From assembly GCF_025685625.1 (NCBI RefSeq), contig NZ_JAGSYI010000002.1, forward strand, positions 868,001-932,000: DNA of 64,000 bases. The letters run 5' to 3'. A program made the position numbers and the translations under genes. Below, one piece after another: positions 1 through 8,306 of this stretch (position 1 is the stretch's first letter; each line of letters begins with the position of its first letter). The notes under the pieces are model-generated. The model saw only the letters and a program-made list of their open reading frames with translations. It was not told the DNA's origin and did no database searches. This DNA is from Acidicapsa acidisoli (lineage in GTDB: Bacteria; Acidobacteriota; Terriglobia; Terriglobales; Acidobacteriaceae).

Positions 1-1
1 C

Positions 2-913
2 GCCAGCCCTCAGGCTCCCATCAACGGACAGACCAACAACTCCATCAACAATGTCACCGCGCGCATGCCCATCCAGGGAGTAAGCCAGGGCTCGCTCTTC
101 ACCGATTCTGTCTTCGTCGGCAACTACAATGCGCTACAAGCGGGTTTGGTCAAGCATCTCTCGAAGGGCCTGCAACTCCAGGCAAGCTACACGTGGTCCA
201 AAAACCTTGACGAGGTCAACGGCGAAGTCGGAACTGACCTCTTCGAGTTGCAGCTACCCACCAACAACCAGCATGACCTGCGTCACGCCTCCTACGGTCC
301 TGCGGGAACCGATCGCGACCAGAGGGCTGTGATCAACTTTGTCTGGACCACTCCCAGCTTCGCCAACACGCCGATTCTTGCACGCCGCATTCTCTCCGGT
401 TGGGAATTTTCGGGCATTGGCGTCGTGCAATCCGGTATCCCGCTCAGTGTTTTTGACGGCAACGCCGGCTCAGTCTACGGCCTGCTCGGTGGCGAGGTGC
501 GAGCCCAACGCACCGGCAGCAATCCCAAGACCCACGGGTCGCTCTACTCGCGAGTCCTCAACGGCTATCTTGATCCCAAAGCATTCACCCGGGCACCCGA
601 GGCGCCCAATGGCACCAGTCTCGCCGATCAGGACTTCGGCAACAGCGGCGTGGGCTTCGTGCGCGGTCCGGGCCAGCACAACATCGACCTCGCAGTCGAG
701 CGTTCGTTCCCTGTCCGAGAAGGCACAAGCTTCCGCTTGCGCGCTGAGGTCTTCAACCTCACCAACACACCACAGTTTGGCAACCCTAATACCAGCCTTG
801 GCTACACAGACCCCACGCTCGTGAATCCATCTGCCAGCAGCACTTTTGGCAAGATCACCAGCACTTCATCCAACCCGCGCATCTTGCAGCTCGCAGCAAA
901 ACTACAGTTCTGA
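2..913 (+). CDS. TonB-dependent receptor (Oar-like), C-terminal part, truncated by window edge
   Basis: The frame is open from base 2 and the true start lies upstream of the window. About 303 residues are visible. They have the alternating aromatic/polar pattern of outer-membrane beta-strands. The conserved late motif EVFNLTNTPQFGNP is typical of the large Oar/carboxypeptidase-regulatory-like TonB receptors of Acidobacteriota, as is the terminal aromatic residue (LAAKLQF) used for barrel insertion. The expected role is energised uptake across the outer membrane; the substrate cannot be read. The protein resembles the two complete receptors at 13.5 and 39 kb. The next gene starts 81 bases downstream on the same strand. 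Confidence 0.9.
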   Translation, partial: ASPQAPINGQTNNSINNVTARMPIQGVSQGSLFTDSVFVGNYNALQAGLVKHLSKGLQLQASYTWSKNLDEVNGEVGTDLFELQLPTNNQHDLRHASYGPAGTDRDQRAVINFVWTTPSFANTPILARRILSGWEFSGIGVVQSGIPLSVFDGNAGSVYGLLGGEVRAQRTGSNPKTHGSLYSRVLNGYLDPKAFTRAPEAPNGTSLADQDFGNSGVGFVRGPGQHNIDLAVERSFPVREGTSFRLRAEVFNLTNTPQFGNPNTSLGYTDPTLVNPSASSTFGKITSTSSNPRILQLAAKLQF

Positions 914-994
914 TACGGGACATAGCTACAGCCCAGGATAGCTCGCTAACACTCTTCTTTATAAAGATCAAGCCTATGGAGATCAAGGATACAA

Positions 995-2008
995 ATGGTA
1001 CAACAACCTGATATTGAATGCGACACTTCCGTTAGTGCACCAACGACAACCGAATTTCCCCGGCACCCGCTGGAGGGTCCCAGACTCACGCTGCGGAGCA
1101 TTTTTTATCCATATGGCTTTCCGATTGAAATCAGGACCAACTCGGCCGACGTTCTGCGTCAATACGAAGCCATGTGGGGAATGTTCGAAAAGCAACACAC
1201 GACGGATCTCATTCGTGCGGATGTCCAGGTTGTCACCTCCGATGCAAACGTCTGCCCTCCTGCCCCTGCTTACAGGCTCATCCTTCCTCTCATGATTGGT
1301 TCGGCGGACGCTGACAACTACAGCATCGTCGATCTCGAGCGCTCCCACGCTTCGATCGTGATCTCACAGGCTGCACTGCGGAATCCGCTCTATGCACAAT
1401 ACTTCCTCCTCGGAGTTCCTGCCTGCTGCATTACTACGCGGTACACCACGCCAATACATGCCGGATGCGTGGGGCTGCACGGCCGCGGGGTGCTCTTGTG
1501 CGGCGATTCCGGCGCGGGCAAATCAACGCTCTCTTACGCGTGCGCCCGTGCCGGTTGGACCTACACCAGTGACGATGCCTGCTTTCTGCTCGATCAAGGC
1601 TTCGGACGTCGCGTCACGGGCAACTGCCACCAGGTACGCTTTCGTCCCACTGCTGTCGAGCTCTTCCCTGAACTCTCAGGGCTTGAGATCACGCCGCGAG
1701 CAGCAGGCAAGCCCTCCATCGAGCTCTCCACCCAACCGATGAGACACATCCGGCGCGCATCAACAATGGGCATAGATGCCATAGTCTTCCTCAACCGCAA
1801 TTGGGACCGGGCACCGCAGCTCGTCCCCGGCAGCCTGGAAGCTGCGCGCAAATCCATGCGTGAGGTGCTCTTTGGCTCCGTGGACACTCGTGCTGTGCAA
1901 CACAAGGCCATTGACCGGCTACTGACTGCACCGCTCTATGAGCTTCGCTATACGAAGCTCGACGACGCTATCAGTCTACTCCGAGGACTGGTCGGGGATG
2001 GGCGATGA
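995..2008 (+). CDS. HPr kinase-like P-loop protein
   Basis: This 337-residue protein has a Walker A loop GDSGAGKST at about residues 169-177, preceded by HGRGVLLC and followed by the acidic pair in YTSDDACFLL. This is the arrangement of the HPr kinase/phosphorylase C-terminal kinase fold. No N-terminal HprK domain is obvious. Proteins of this kind in non-Firmicutes often lack an HPr partner, and some phosphorylate RiPP precursors or act in regulation. The start is supported by AAGGAT at 985-990, 4-5 bases before the ATG. The stop overlaps the ATG of the next gene (ATGA, 2005-2008), so the MFS transporter is probably translationally coupled. The substrate is unknown. Confidence 0.75.
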   Translation: MVQQPDIECDTSVSAPTTTEFPRHPLEGPRLTLRSIFYPYGFPIEIRTNSADVLRQYEAMWGMFEKQHTTDLIRADVQVVTSDANVCPPAPAYRLILPLMIGSADADNYSIVDLERSHASIVISQAALRNPLYAQYFLLGVPACCITTRYTTPIHAGCVGLHGRGVLLCGDSGAGKSTLSYACARAGWTYTSDDACFLLDQGFGRRVTGNCHQVRFRPTAVELFPELSGLEITPRAAGKPSIELSTQPMRHIRRASTMGIDAIVFLNRNWDRAPQLVPGSLEAARKSMREVLFGSVDTRAVQHKAIDRLLTAPLYELRYTKLDDAISLLRGLVGDGR

Positions 2009-3357
2009 TCGAGCTGTCGATTGACTCCGCGCCGCCCGACGCGATGACTCCGTCGCTCTGGAGAGATCCTTCGGGATGGATGCGTGACAAACAGCTCAGC
2101 CGCAGCTACTGGGTCTTCTTTTCCGCTGCATTTTTCTTCGACGCGGGCTTCGCTGTCTACTATTTCCTCTTCAACCTCTACCTTCTCGACTGCGGCTATC
2201 ATGAACGGCAAATCGGGTGGATCGGCGGAGCACTCACTCTGGGCTCGGTCGTCGGGACATTGCCTGCAGGAGCCCTCACCCGGCGCATTGGCATCGAGCG
2301 CGTACTCACCGTACTCTTCCTCGTTGCACCGCTTCTGCACGCGATTCGTGTCTTCTGGATATGGGAGCCGGCACAGATCGGTCTTGCCTTTGTCTCCGGC
2401 CTGGCAATGAGCAACTGGGGCGTCTGCTTTCTTCCGGCCATCGCACGGCTCACGACCGAAAAGAACCGCACCGCCGCATTCAGCCTCATCTTCTCGGTAA
2501 GTGTCGGCACCAGCATGTTCGGCGGCATCGTATGCGGATATCTTCGTAACGTTCTCGCTATGGCGGGAGTTGCCATGCAGCCTGTCGATGTGAAGCGGTT
2601 TATCCTCCTCGCAGCTTCCGTTACCGTCCTGCTTGGACTCTTTCCTCTGTTTCGCCTCCGCATACCGGAGCAAATTTCAGAGACATCTCCAGAGGAAAAG
2701 ACGGCATATCCAGATGCTTCGTGGATCGACCGCTTGCGCCTGCCTCCAGTTCGCTCATTTCTTGCGCGTTTCCTCTTCTGCATGGCGCTTTGGTCCGCGC
2801 TCCTGGCTGCGTTTACACCCTTCGCCAATATCTATCTTGCACGCGATCTGCACATCCCGATGGAACAGATCGGCCTGCTCTTTTCCGTTGTACAAGTAGT
2901 GCAGCTCTGCATGGGTCTGCTTACGCCGATGGTCTTCCGTGCAATGGGACTGGTCAAGGGCATCGCGGCAATGCAGGTTGCCGCAGCCCTCTTGCTCTGG
3001 GCCATGGCTGCCGTAACAGAAGCTCGCCTTGCTGTTGTGCTCTATCTCACCTTCTCAGCAGCGCAATGGATGAGTTCACCCGGACTCTACAACCTGCTCA
3101 TGAGCGCAACGCCGGATGGAGAACGAAGTTCGGCTGCGTCGATGACGCTCTTTCTCAACGCGTTGGCTTCCTCGGGCGCTACTGCTACAGCCGGCCTGCT
3201 CTTCACACGCTTCGGTTATCCGCCAGTCTTCGTCGGTTTGGGCGTTGGAGCGGTCGTAAGCGCCATGCTCTTTCTACTGCTCATGACACAACCGCAGGAA
3301 AGCAGTTCCGGGCAGGATGCTGCTGGTGATCAGCATCGCGCCCAGTGCTCGCTGTAG
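2005..3357 (+). CDS. MFS transporter
   Basis: This 450-residue, highly hydrophobic protein has about twelve predicted membrane segments in two halves, separated by a polar loop near residues 220-240 (ISETSPEEKTAYPDASW). A typical MFS loop 2-3 signature follows the second helix (GTLPAGALTRRIGIERVL). It sits in the inner membrane and is probably a proton-coupled exporter or importer of a small molecule. It overlaps the HPr-kinase-like gene by four bases (ATGA), so the two probably act together. The gene ends nine bases before the convergent cytochrome-like gene, and no clear terminator is seen between them. The substrate is not predictable. Confidence 0.85.
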   Translation: MIELSIDSAPPDAMTPSLWRDPSGWMRDKQLSRSYWVFFSAAFFFDAGFAVYYFLFNLYLLDCGYHERQIGWIGGALTLGSVVGTLPAGALTRRIGIERVLTVLFLVAPLLHAIRVFWIWEPAQIGLAFVSGLAMSNWGVCFLPAIARLTTEKNRTAAFSLIFSVSVGTSMFGGIVCGYLRNVLAMAGVAMQPVDVKRFILLAASVTVLLGLFPLFRLRIPEQISETSPEEKTAYPDASWIDRLRLPPVRSFLARFLFCMALWSALLAAFTPFANIYLARDLHIPMEQIGLLFSVVQVVQLCMGLLTPMVFRAMGLVKGIAAMQVAAALLLWAMAAVTEARLAVVLYLTFSAAQWMSSPGLYNLLMSATPDGERSSAASMTLFLNALASSGATATAGLLFTRFGYPPVFVGLGVGAVVSAMLFLLLMTQPQESSSGQDAAGDQHRAQCSL

Positions 3358-3366
3358 ATCTACACC

Positions 3367-3675
3367 TTACGGATTAAAGAACTTGAGTAGCTTTTGTTCG
3401 TCTTCCCGGCTGAGGTTTGCGCGCACCCGCATGTGACGCACAATCGTGCCAGAGATTCGCGGCGAGAAGCCTTCCGGAGCAGTATGGCAACGCGAATAGT
3501 TCTGTTCAAAGACACGTTGGCCTTCCTCCTCAGGCTGTGTAACAGTCTTAGCATTGGTCGCGGCTTTTTGACCGGCCGGCACTGCCGTCTTAGATTGGGC
3601 ATGCAGCGAAGTCAATATAGGAATGAAGAGAGCGCCAAGCACCACGACACCGGTTGCAATATGTTTGCGACTCAT
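3367..3675 (-). CDS. Small exported cytochrome c-like protein with a degenerate heme-binding motif
   Basis: This 102-residue protein has a signal peptide (MSRKHIATGVVVLGALF...LHAQ) and one compact cytochrome c-like domain. The heme site reads NYSRCHTAPEGF at residues 59-70. The second Cys (63) and the proximal His (64) of CxxCH are present, but the first Cys is Tyr60 (codon TAT at 3496-3498, one transition from TGT). A candidate distal ligand Met82 lies in VRHMRVR. I chose the ATG at 3675 rather than 3693 because it overlaps the upstream stop as ATGA (3672-3675) and follows AAAGGAAAG, which indicates coupling to the barrel gene. It may bind heme through one thioether, or it may have lost heme. 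Confidence 0.7.
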   Translation of the reverse strand: MSRKHIATGVVVLGALFIPILTSLHAQSKTAVPAGQKAATNAKTVTQPEEEGQRVFEQNYSRCHTAPEGFSPRISGTIVRHMRVRANLSREDEQKLLKFFNP

Positions 3676-4730
3676 TCCATCTTTCCTTTCCATGTCGGGA
3701 ATAGAAAGCGATACACTACGCCCGTCTCCCAGATATTGCGGTTACCGGAAGAAGAAAACTGACGTGAGTAGCTGGTCAGAATCCTCACGTTGTGAGGCAA
3801 GTTGTAGTCGAGCCCGAAGTCGACCCGCTGCGTATTGGTAAGCGGCAGGCCATCACTCACGATGGTGTCGCGCCGAAAGGTCTGCTGAATGCGAAAAACG
3901 GGCTCAATACGCCCTGCCCAGCTGTCCAGCCCGCCAAACTTCTGCAGCCTGTAGTCCGCTTCAACCCAATAGCCCTGTGCATGATGGCCACGGGCAAACT
4001 CTGAACGGAGCCGAAAGGCCGTATTCGCAGGCTCCCACCACACATGCGCTCCATAGAAGTTCTCATGCGTGCCCTGCAGGAGGCGATTGTAGGAGAGCCC
4101 AACCTCCAGTCCCTTGTTCGGCAGATAGAGGCTTAAGCGTCCTCCTGAAGAACGCTGAGAATTGAATTGCTCGTTCCCGCTTCTGGCTGAAAAATAAGCG
4201 GCATAATCGATCGAGTACGAATGGCGAGCAATCGCGGAACCACGCAACTGCCCACCTAGACCAGTGCCAGTCGACATCAAGCCCAGGCTGGCGATCAGCG
4301 GTCCATCCTGTAGATTGTTGATCCACACCGGCGATAGCCGCTCGTTGTAAGTACCGAACGGGATCAGGAAGCTCCCGCCCACGACGGTCAGATGTGGCGA
4401 GGCAATGTAATCTCCCTGCATATAGGTAAGCCCGACGAAGTGCGTGTGACTGTATCCTGGCTGCCCATCGCCGTTCGGAGAAAAGCTCTCCGTCAACGCT
4501 GCTCGCGACTCAAAGAGCAGATGAGGCCCAAGCGGCGCCGCGATCAGCGGTTCAAGGATCGGCAAGTAAGTCGTATTTCCGCCATTTGTGCTGGTAAGAA
4601 AGCCCCCGCCACCCGAAATCAAGGGCACATCCTGCGCGGACGCTGAGTGTGCCACACAAAGGAAGACAAAGCCGGCAATCGCTATCGTCTTTTTATCAGA
4701 CCGAAGACAAGACTGTATTCGACGTAACAT
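3672..4730 (-). CDS. Outer-membrane beta-barrel protein, uncharacterised
   Basis: This 352-residue protein has a signal peptide ending near SASAQ (about residue 33). The rest alternates short amphipathic strands with Gly/Ser/Asn turns and ends in an aromatic-rich segment (WETGVVYRFLFPTW), which fits a monomeric outer-membrane barrel. No family was recognised with certainty. It is upstream of, and overlaps by four bases, the cytochrome-like gene, so the pair is probably one transcript. It diverges from the CuA gene across a 281-base region. The context suggests a porin-like partner for a periplasmic redox protein; that is inference. Confidence 0.7.
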   Translation of the reverse strand: MLRRIQSCLRSDKKTIAIAGFVFLCVAHSASAQDVPLISGGGGFLTSTNGGNTTYLPILEPLIAAPLGPHLLFESRAALTESFSPNGDGQPGYSHTHFVGLTYMQGDYIASPHLTVVGGSFLIPFGTYNERLSPVWINNLQDGPLIASLGLMSTGTGLGGQLRGSAIARHSYSIDYAAYFSARSGNEQFNSQRSSGGRLSLYLPNKGLEVGLSYNRLLQGTHENFYGAHVWWEPANTAFRLRSEFARGHHAQGYWVEADYRLQKFGGLDSWAGRIEPVFRIQQTFRRDTIVSDGLPLTNTQRVDFGLDYNLPHNVRILTSYSRQFSSSGNRNIWETGVVYRFLFPTWKGKME

Positions 4731-5011
4731 GGCATAACTCTAGCCGGATGCGCATCGCAGCATGTCTTTCCATCATCTGCTCTTTGTCAGTTGAATGTCA
4801 TCGCGTGTTGGCCCTGGATGACCGCGCGACGCACAACAGAACGATGAAACAGAACAATGACAAATGCCTGACCGACAGATGACAACTCCGAATCCAGCAG
4901 TAGATACAGTCATCTCAGTACAGCCAGCAATCGGCACATTGATGTCATCCCATCGCCTTAGCCGTGAGATGACTGGATGTCCGCAACACCACACTCACAC
5001 AAGGAGCACTG
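4731..5011. promoter_or_regulatory. Divergent intergenic region with repeated WGTCATC heptamers
   Basis: The region separates the leftward barrel/cytochrome pair from the rightward CuA gene, so it should hold promoters for both. The heptamer (A/T)GTCATC occurs five times in either orientation: 4796-4802, 4878-4884 (reverse), 4908-4914, 4943-4949 and 4968-4974 (reverse). The third and fifth belong to a 10-base inverted repeat, AGTCATCTCA at 4908-4917 and TGAGATGACT at 4965-4974. These are candidate sites for the response regulator encoded at 5693. No convincing -35/-10 pair was fixed. Confidence 0.4.
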
Positions 5012-5374
5012 ATGAAGCCCAGATTCCTACTGCAGGTGCTGCTTGCCGCAGCTTCATTAGCCGGAATCGTTCCTGCGGCAGGACGCGCTCAGGCTCCGCC
5101 AAGACGCATCGAAATCACAGCCAGCCGCTTCAACTACAATCCTGGCACGATCACGCTTAAGAGGGGCGAACCGGTTATCCTGGTTCTAAAAAGTGCGGAT
5201 GTCGCGCACGGGCTTCGCTTTCGTGACCTGCATGTTGATCTGAACGCGCGCGCGGGCAGCACCGCGCAGATCGGCTTCACCCCTGACAAAATCGGTGAAT
5301 TCATCGGTCATTGTTCCGTTTTCTGCGGCTCAGGACACGGATCCATGCAACTCAGACTGCACGTGGTGAACTAG
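5012..5374 (+). CDS. Stand-alone periplasmic CuA-type cupredoxin (COX2-like domain)
   Basis: This 120-residue protein has a signal peptide (to about AGRAQ, residue 27) followed by a single cupredoxin domain. The ligand set is complete for a binuclear CuA centre: His66 in DVAHGL, then Cys101, Cys105, His109 and Met112 in CSVFCGSGHGSM (C-x3-C-x3-H-x2-M). That pattern defines the CuA domain of cytochrome c oxidase subunit II and nitrous-oxide reductase. There is no membrane helix pair and no cytochrome domain, so this is a soluble or secreted CuA carrier. AAGGAG lies at 5000-5005 before the ATG. The neighbours are a cytochrome-like protein, two barrels, a two-component system and a second copper protein. 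Confidence 0.85.
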   Translation: MKPRFLLQVLLAAASLAGIVPAAGRAQAPPRRIEITASRFNYNPGTITLKRGEPVILVLKSADVAHGLRFRDLHVDLNARAGSTAQIGFTPDKIGEFIGHCSVFCGSGHGSMQLRLHVVN

Positions 5375-5692
5375 CCATCCGCGTCCAGCCCACATTCGGC
5401 ATCTTCTACCAGCCGGAAGCCTTGGCGAGCCGGAGATGTACAAGCATTGAATGCGCTCGATCCATCTTCGCGAGAGTGGGCGGTGGTAACGCGGAGCGCA
5501 TCCTCTGCCGAGGTGTCCTTGACCGCAGTTAACCCCGGCGTCATCCAGGCGTGGGTGGAGCATCGTTCTCATCGGCGTGCTGGGGAACCGGGAAATGTCA
5601 CCGGATTGTAATTTTAAGCCGTTCTTTTCTACAAAATAGCTCCAGAGTTCCCCAGAAGGGCACACAATAGAGAAAGAGAGGCTGCAGACAAC
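5375..5692. other. 318-base intergenic region, no gene seen
   Basis: The region lies between the CuA gene and the response regulator. Frames here are short and show no family resemblance. It is the likely promoter region of the regulator operon. One CGTCATC, a near match to the repeated heptamer upstream of the CuA gene, occurs near 5540. No hairpin terminator was found. Confidence 0.5.
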
Positions 5693-6430
5693 ATGGTCAA
5701 CGATCTGGAAATGGCACCCGGCATGCAAGAGACGTCTCTGGCTGCAAACAGCCGCGGCACAATCCTCGTCGTCGAGGACGACCCACGACTGCAAAAGGTG
5801 CTCCGCAGAATCTTCGCCGACGAACAATACACCGTCGTCGTCGCCGGGGACGGCCAGACTGCACTCGACCTTTTTCGTCTCGAGCATCCGCTTGCCGTCA
5901 TCCTGGACCTGATCCTCCCCCAGATCTCCGGCCGCGAGCTCTGCCAAACCTTCAAGAGCATTTCAATCGATACGCCCGTCATCGTACTTAGCGCGATCAC
6001 CGAAGTCGTCGACAAGGTTCTCCTTCTTGAGCTTGGCGCCGACGACTACGTCACCAAGCCCTTCAGCCCACGCGAACTCACCGCGCGGGTGCAGGCTGCC
6101 GTGCGCCGCCAGCATAAGCCGAGGACCGCCGCGACCTATCGCTTCGCCGACTGCGAGATCGACTTCAAGCGTATGACCGCCTGGCGAGCTGGTAATCCTG
6201 TTGTGCTCACTTCTCACGAGTTCAAACTGCTCAAATTCTTTATTGAAAACGCAGAGCTAGTTCTTACCCGGGAGGTCTTGCTCAACGAAGTCTGGGGCTA
6301 TAACGCGTATCCAACTACCCGCACCGTGGATAACCAGATCCTGAAGCTTCGTCAAAAGCTGGAATCCGATCCGGCGACCCCCCGCCATTTACTCACCATC
6401 TACGGGGCAGGATACAAGTTTGTTCCTTAA
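5693..6430 (+). CDS. OmpR/PhoB-family response regulator
   Basis: This 245-residue regulator has a receiver domain at about residues 20-135. It has the acidic pocket EDD, a phosphoacceptor Asp in VILDLILP, Thr/Ser in VLSAI, and Lys in YVTKPFSPREL. A winged-helix DNA-binding domain follows at about 145-243, with the signature LTSHEFKLLKFFIE...TREVLLNEVWGY...RTVDNQILKLRQKLE...GAGYKFVP. A start at 5711 is also possible, because the first 18 residues precede the receiver fold. The gene overlaps the downstream kinase by 11 bases, so they form a cognate pair. It probably controls the surrounding copper/outer-membrane genes. Confidence 0.93.
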   Translation: MVNDLEMAPGMQETSLAANSRGTILVVEDDPRLQKVLRRIFADEQYTVVVAGDGQTALDLFRLEHPLAVILDLILPQISGRELCQTFKSISIDTPVIVLSAITEVVDKVLLLELGADDYVTKPFSPRELTARVQAAVRRQHKPRTAATYRFADCEIDFKRMTAWRAGNPVVLTSHEFKLLKFFIENAELVLTREVLLNEVWGYNAYPTTRTVDNQILKLRQKLESDPATPRHLLTIYGAGYKFVP

Positions 6431-8306
6431 CGGAAATATGGACGAAGCGACACGGCCCGCACCTTCCGACAACTTGCATGCGCTCGCTGCTGACCTTGCG
6501 CCACGGTCACCCGGCATTGGCACCTATCTGCTGCTCGTCTTCGCCATGGCCCTGGTGACAATCCTTGTCACCGGCCTCTCGCTCCTGCTCATCCGTCACG
6601 AGCTTCACCAAGAGGTTTCTGAAAATCTTTCCCAGGATCTGACTCACTCCGTCACTACCTTTGAGGACATGCAGGGCGAGCGCATCAGCGCACTCGATCG
6701 CGAAAATGCGCTTCTGGCCAATTTGCCCACGCTCAAAGCCCTCATGACCAGTCGAGACGACCTTACGATCCAGGATGGCGCCGTCGAGTTCTGGAATACC
6801 AGCGGCAACGATCTCTTCGCACTCGCGGATTCAAGCGGCCGCGTCATCGCCGCATACACCCGCGGCTCCTCTTCAGACGCCGCCTTGCGTCAAGGGCTTA
6901 GTTCTTTGCTGACAGCTCCAGGCAAGCATTATCTGATTGATGGAAACTCCCTCTACGCCTGCTCCGTACGTCCGCTCTTCTTCGGTAGTGAAGAGACCGG
7001 AACCCTTCTCGGCTATGTCATCAGCGGCGCCTCTATCGAACGCACAGTGCGGCAGATCAGTAGCCCCACGGGTGTAGAAGCGGCCTTCCTGAGCGGCGGC
7101 CAGGTCGTCGCCAGCACCCTCGATCCCGCCACCCTCACCGACGTCGTTCGCCAACCGGGGTTGCTTGGCGGCAAGCCGGGGGCTCCTGCCACTGTCGAGT
7201 CTGGAAGCACGCACTACCTCGCCGCCGCACAAGACCTATCCTCTTCAGCGACCGCGCCCCTGCAGCTTGTCGTGCTCAAATCCTTTGCCCCGGCTGAGCG
7301 TTCCATCAACCACATCGATCGCATGATCCTCTCTGTCGGCGCTCTCGCTCTTCTCTGCGGCGCCGCGCTGATGATCGTCCTTTCGCGCATCCTCACCAGG
7401 CCCCTCGAACAGCTCTCTCGCAGCGTACGCGCCTTTGCGATCGGCAATGGCAACTATCGCATACCCCGTTACGGCACCCGCGAAGTCCGCCAGCTGAGCA
7501 CAGCCTTCTCCGCAATGCGCCACGAGATCCAGGATGCAAACCAGGCCCGTCTTGAGGCCGAACGTCTCGCCACCATTGGCCGCATGGCCAGCTCTATCTC
7601 CCACGACTTCCGCCACTACCTCGCCTCGATCTATGCCAACGCGGAGTTCCTGCTCACCAGCCGTATCTCCGAGCCGGAGCGCGCCGAGATTTTCGACGAA
7701 ATTCGCATCGCTGTTCTCGGAGCCACAGAGATGATCGAATCGCTGCTCATCTTCAGCCGCACCGGGCAGAAGATCTCGCGCTCTTCCGAATCCGTCTCCA
7801 AAATCCTGGAACAGGCGATCGCTCTTGTCCGCGCGCATCCTGACTCAGATGGCGTCCGCATCGTGTCTCGCAGCGACGATGCGACACAAACCTACGCCAT
7901 GATCGACGGCAAACAGATCGAACGCGGGATCTTCAATCTGCTGCTGAACGCCTGCCAGTCCACACGCCTCAACGGCGAGACACCCACAGTGACCGTTATT
8001 CTGCAGGCCGAAGAGACACAGGTTATCCTTAGAATCGCTGACAACGGTGAAGGCGTGCCGGAAAGCATTCGCGGCAATCTCTTTGAACCCTTCGTCAGCG
8101 TCGGTAAACACAAGGGCACCGGCCTCGGCCTCACCCTCACTGCCTGCATCGCCGCCGAGCACGGAGGCGATATCGTCCTCCTCAGCAGCCGTCCCGGCGA
8201 GACAGTCTTTCAGATGCGCATAGCTCGCGATCCGCAGCTGTCTTCTGCCGATGTTTCTTCAGACACAGAACAACACGAGCGGATGATGTCCCATGAGACA
8301 ACATGA
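6420..8306 (+). CDS. Membrane sensor histidine kinase
   Basis: This 628-residue kinase has one membrane helix at about residues 35-60, a periplasmic sensor domain of roughly 230 residues, and a second helix at about 300-322. HAMP-like and dimerisation segments follow, with the phosphoacceptor His near residue 394 (SSISHDFRHYLAS). The HATPase domain carries N (NLLLNACQS), G1 (DNGEGVPE) and G2 (GKHKGTGLGLT) boxes. The preferred start is TTG at 6420, with AGGA at 6409-6412 seven bases upstream; ATG 6438 is the alternative. It overlaps the regulator before it and the porin after it. The ligand sensed is unknown; the context suggests copper or redox state. Confidence 0.9.
   Translation: MFLNGNMDEATRPAPSDNLHALAADLAPRSPGIGTYLLLVFAMALVTILVTGLSLLLIRHELHQEVSENLSQDLTHSVTTFEDMQGERISALDRENALLANLPTLKALMTSRDDLTIQDGAVEFWNTSGNDLFALADSSGRVIAAYTRGSSSDAALRQGLSSLLTAPGKHYLIDGNSLYACSVRPLFFGSEETGTLLGYVISGASIERTVRQISSPTGVEAAFLSGGQVVASTLDPATLTDVVRQPGLLGGKPGAPATVESGSTHYLAAAQDLSSSATAPLQLVVLKSFAPAERSINHIDRMILSVGALALLCGAALMIVLSRILTRPLEQLSRSVRAFAIGNGNYRIPRYGTREVRQLSTAFSAMRHEIQDANQARLEAERLATIGRMASSISHDFRHYLASIYANAEFLLTSRISEPERAEIFDEIRIAVLGATEMIESLLIFSRTGQKISRSSESVSKILEQAIALVRAHPDSDGVRIVSRSDDATQTYAMIDGKQIERGIFNLLLNACQSTRLNGETPTVTVILQAEETQVILRIADNGEGVPESIRGNLFEPFVSVGKHKGTGLGLTLTACIAAEHGGDIVLLSSRPGETVFQMRIARDPQLSSADVSSDTEQHERMMSHETT

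Noticed and set aside
3353-3364. TGTAGATCTACA palindrome at the convergent stops of the MFS and cytochrome-like genes
   Set aside because: Too short for a terminator stem and without a loop or T-run; likely coincidence.
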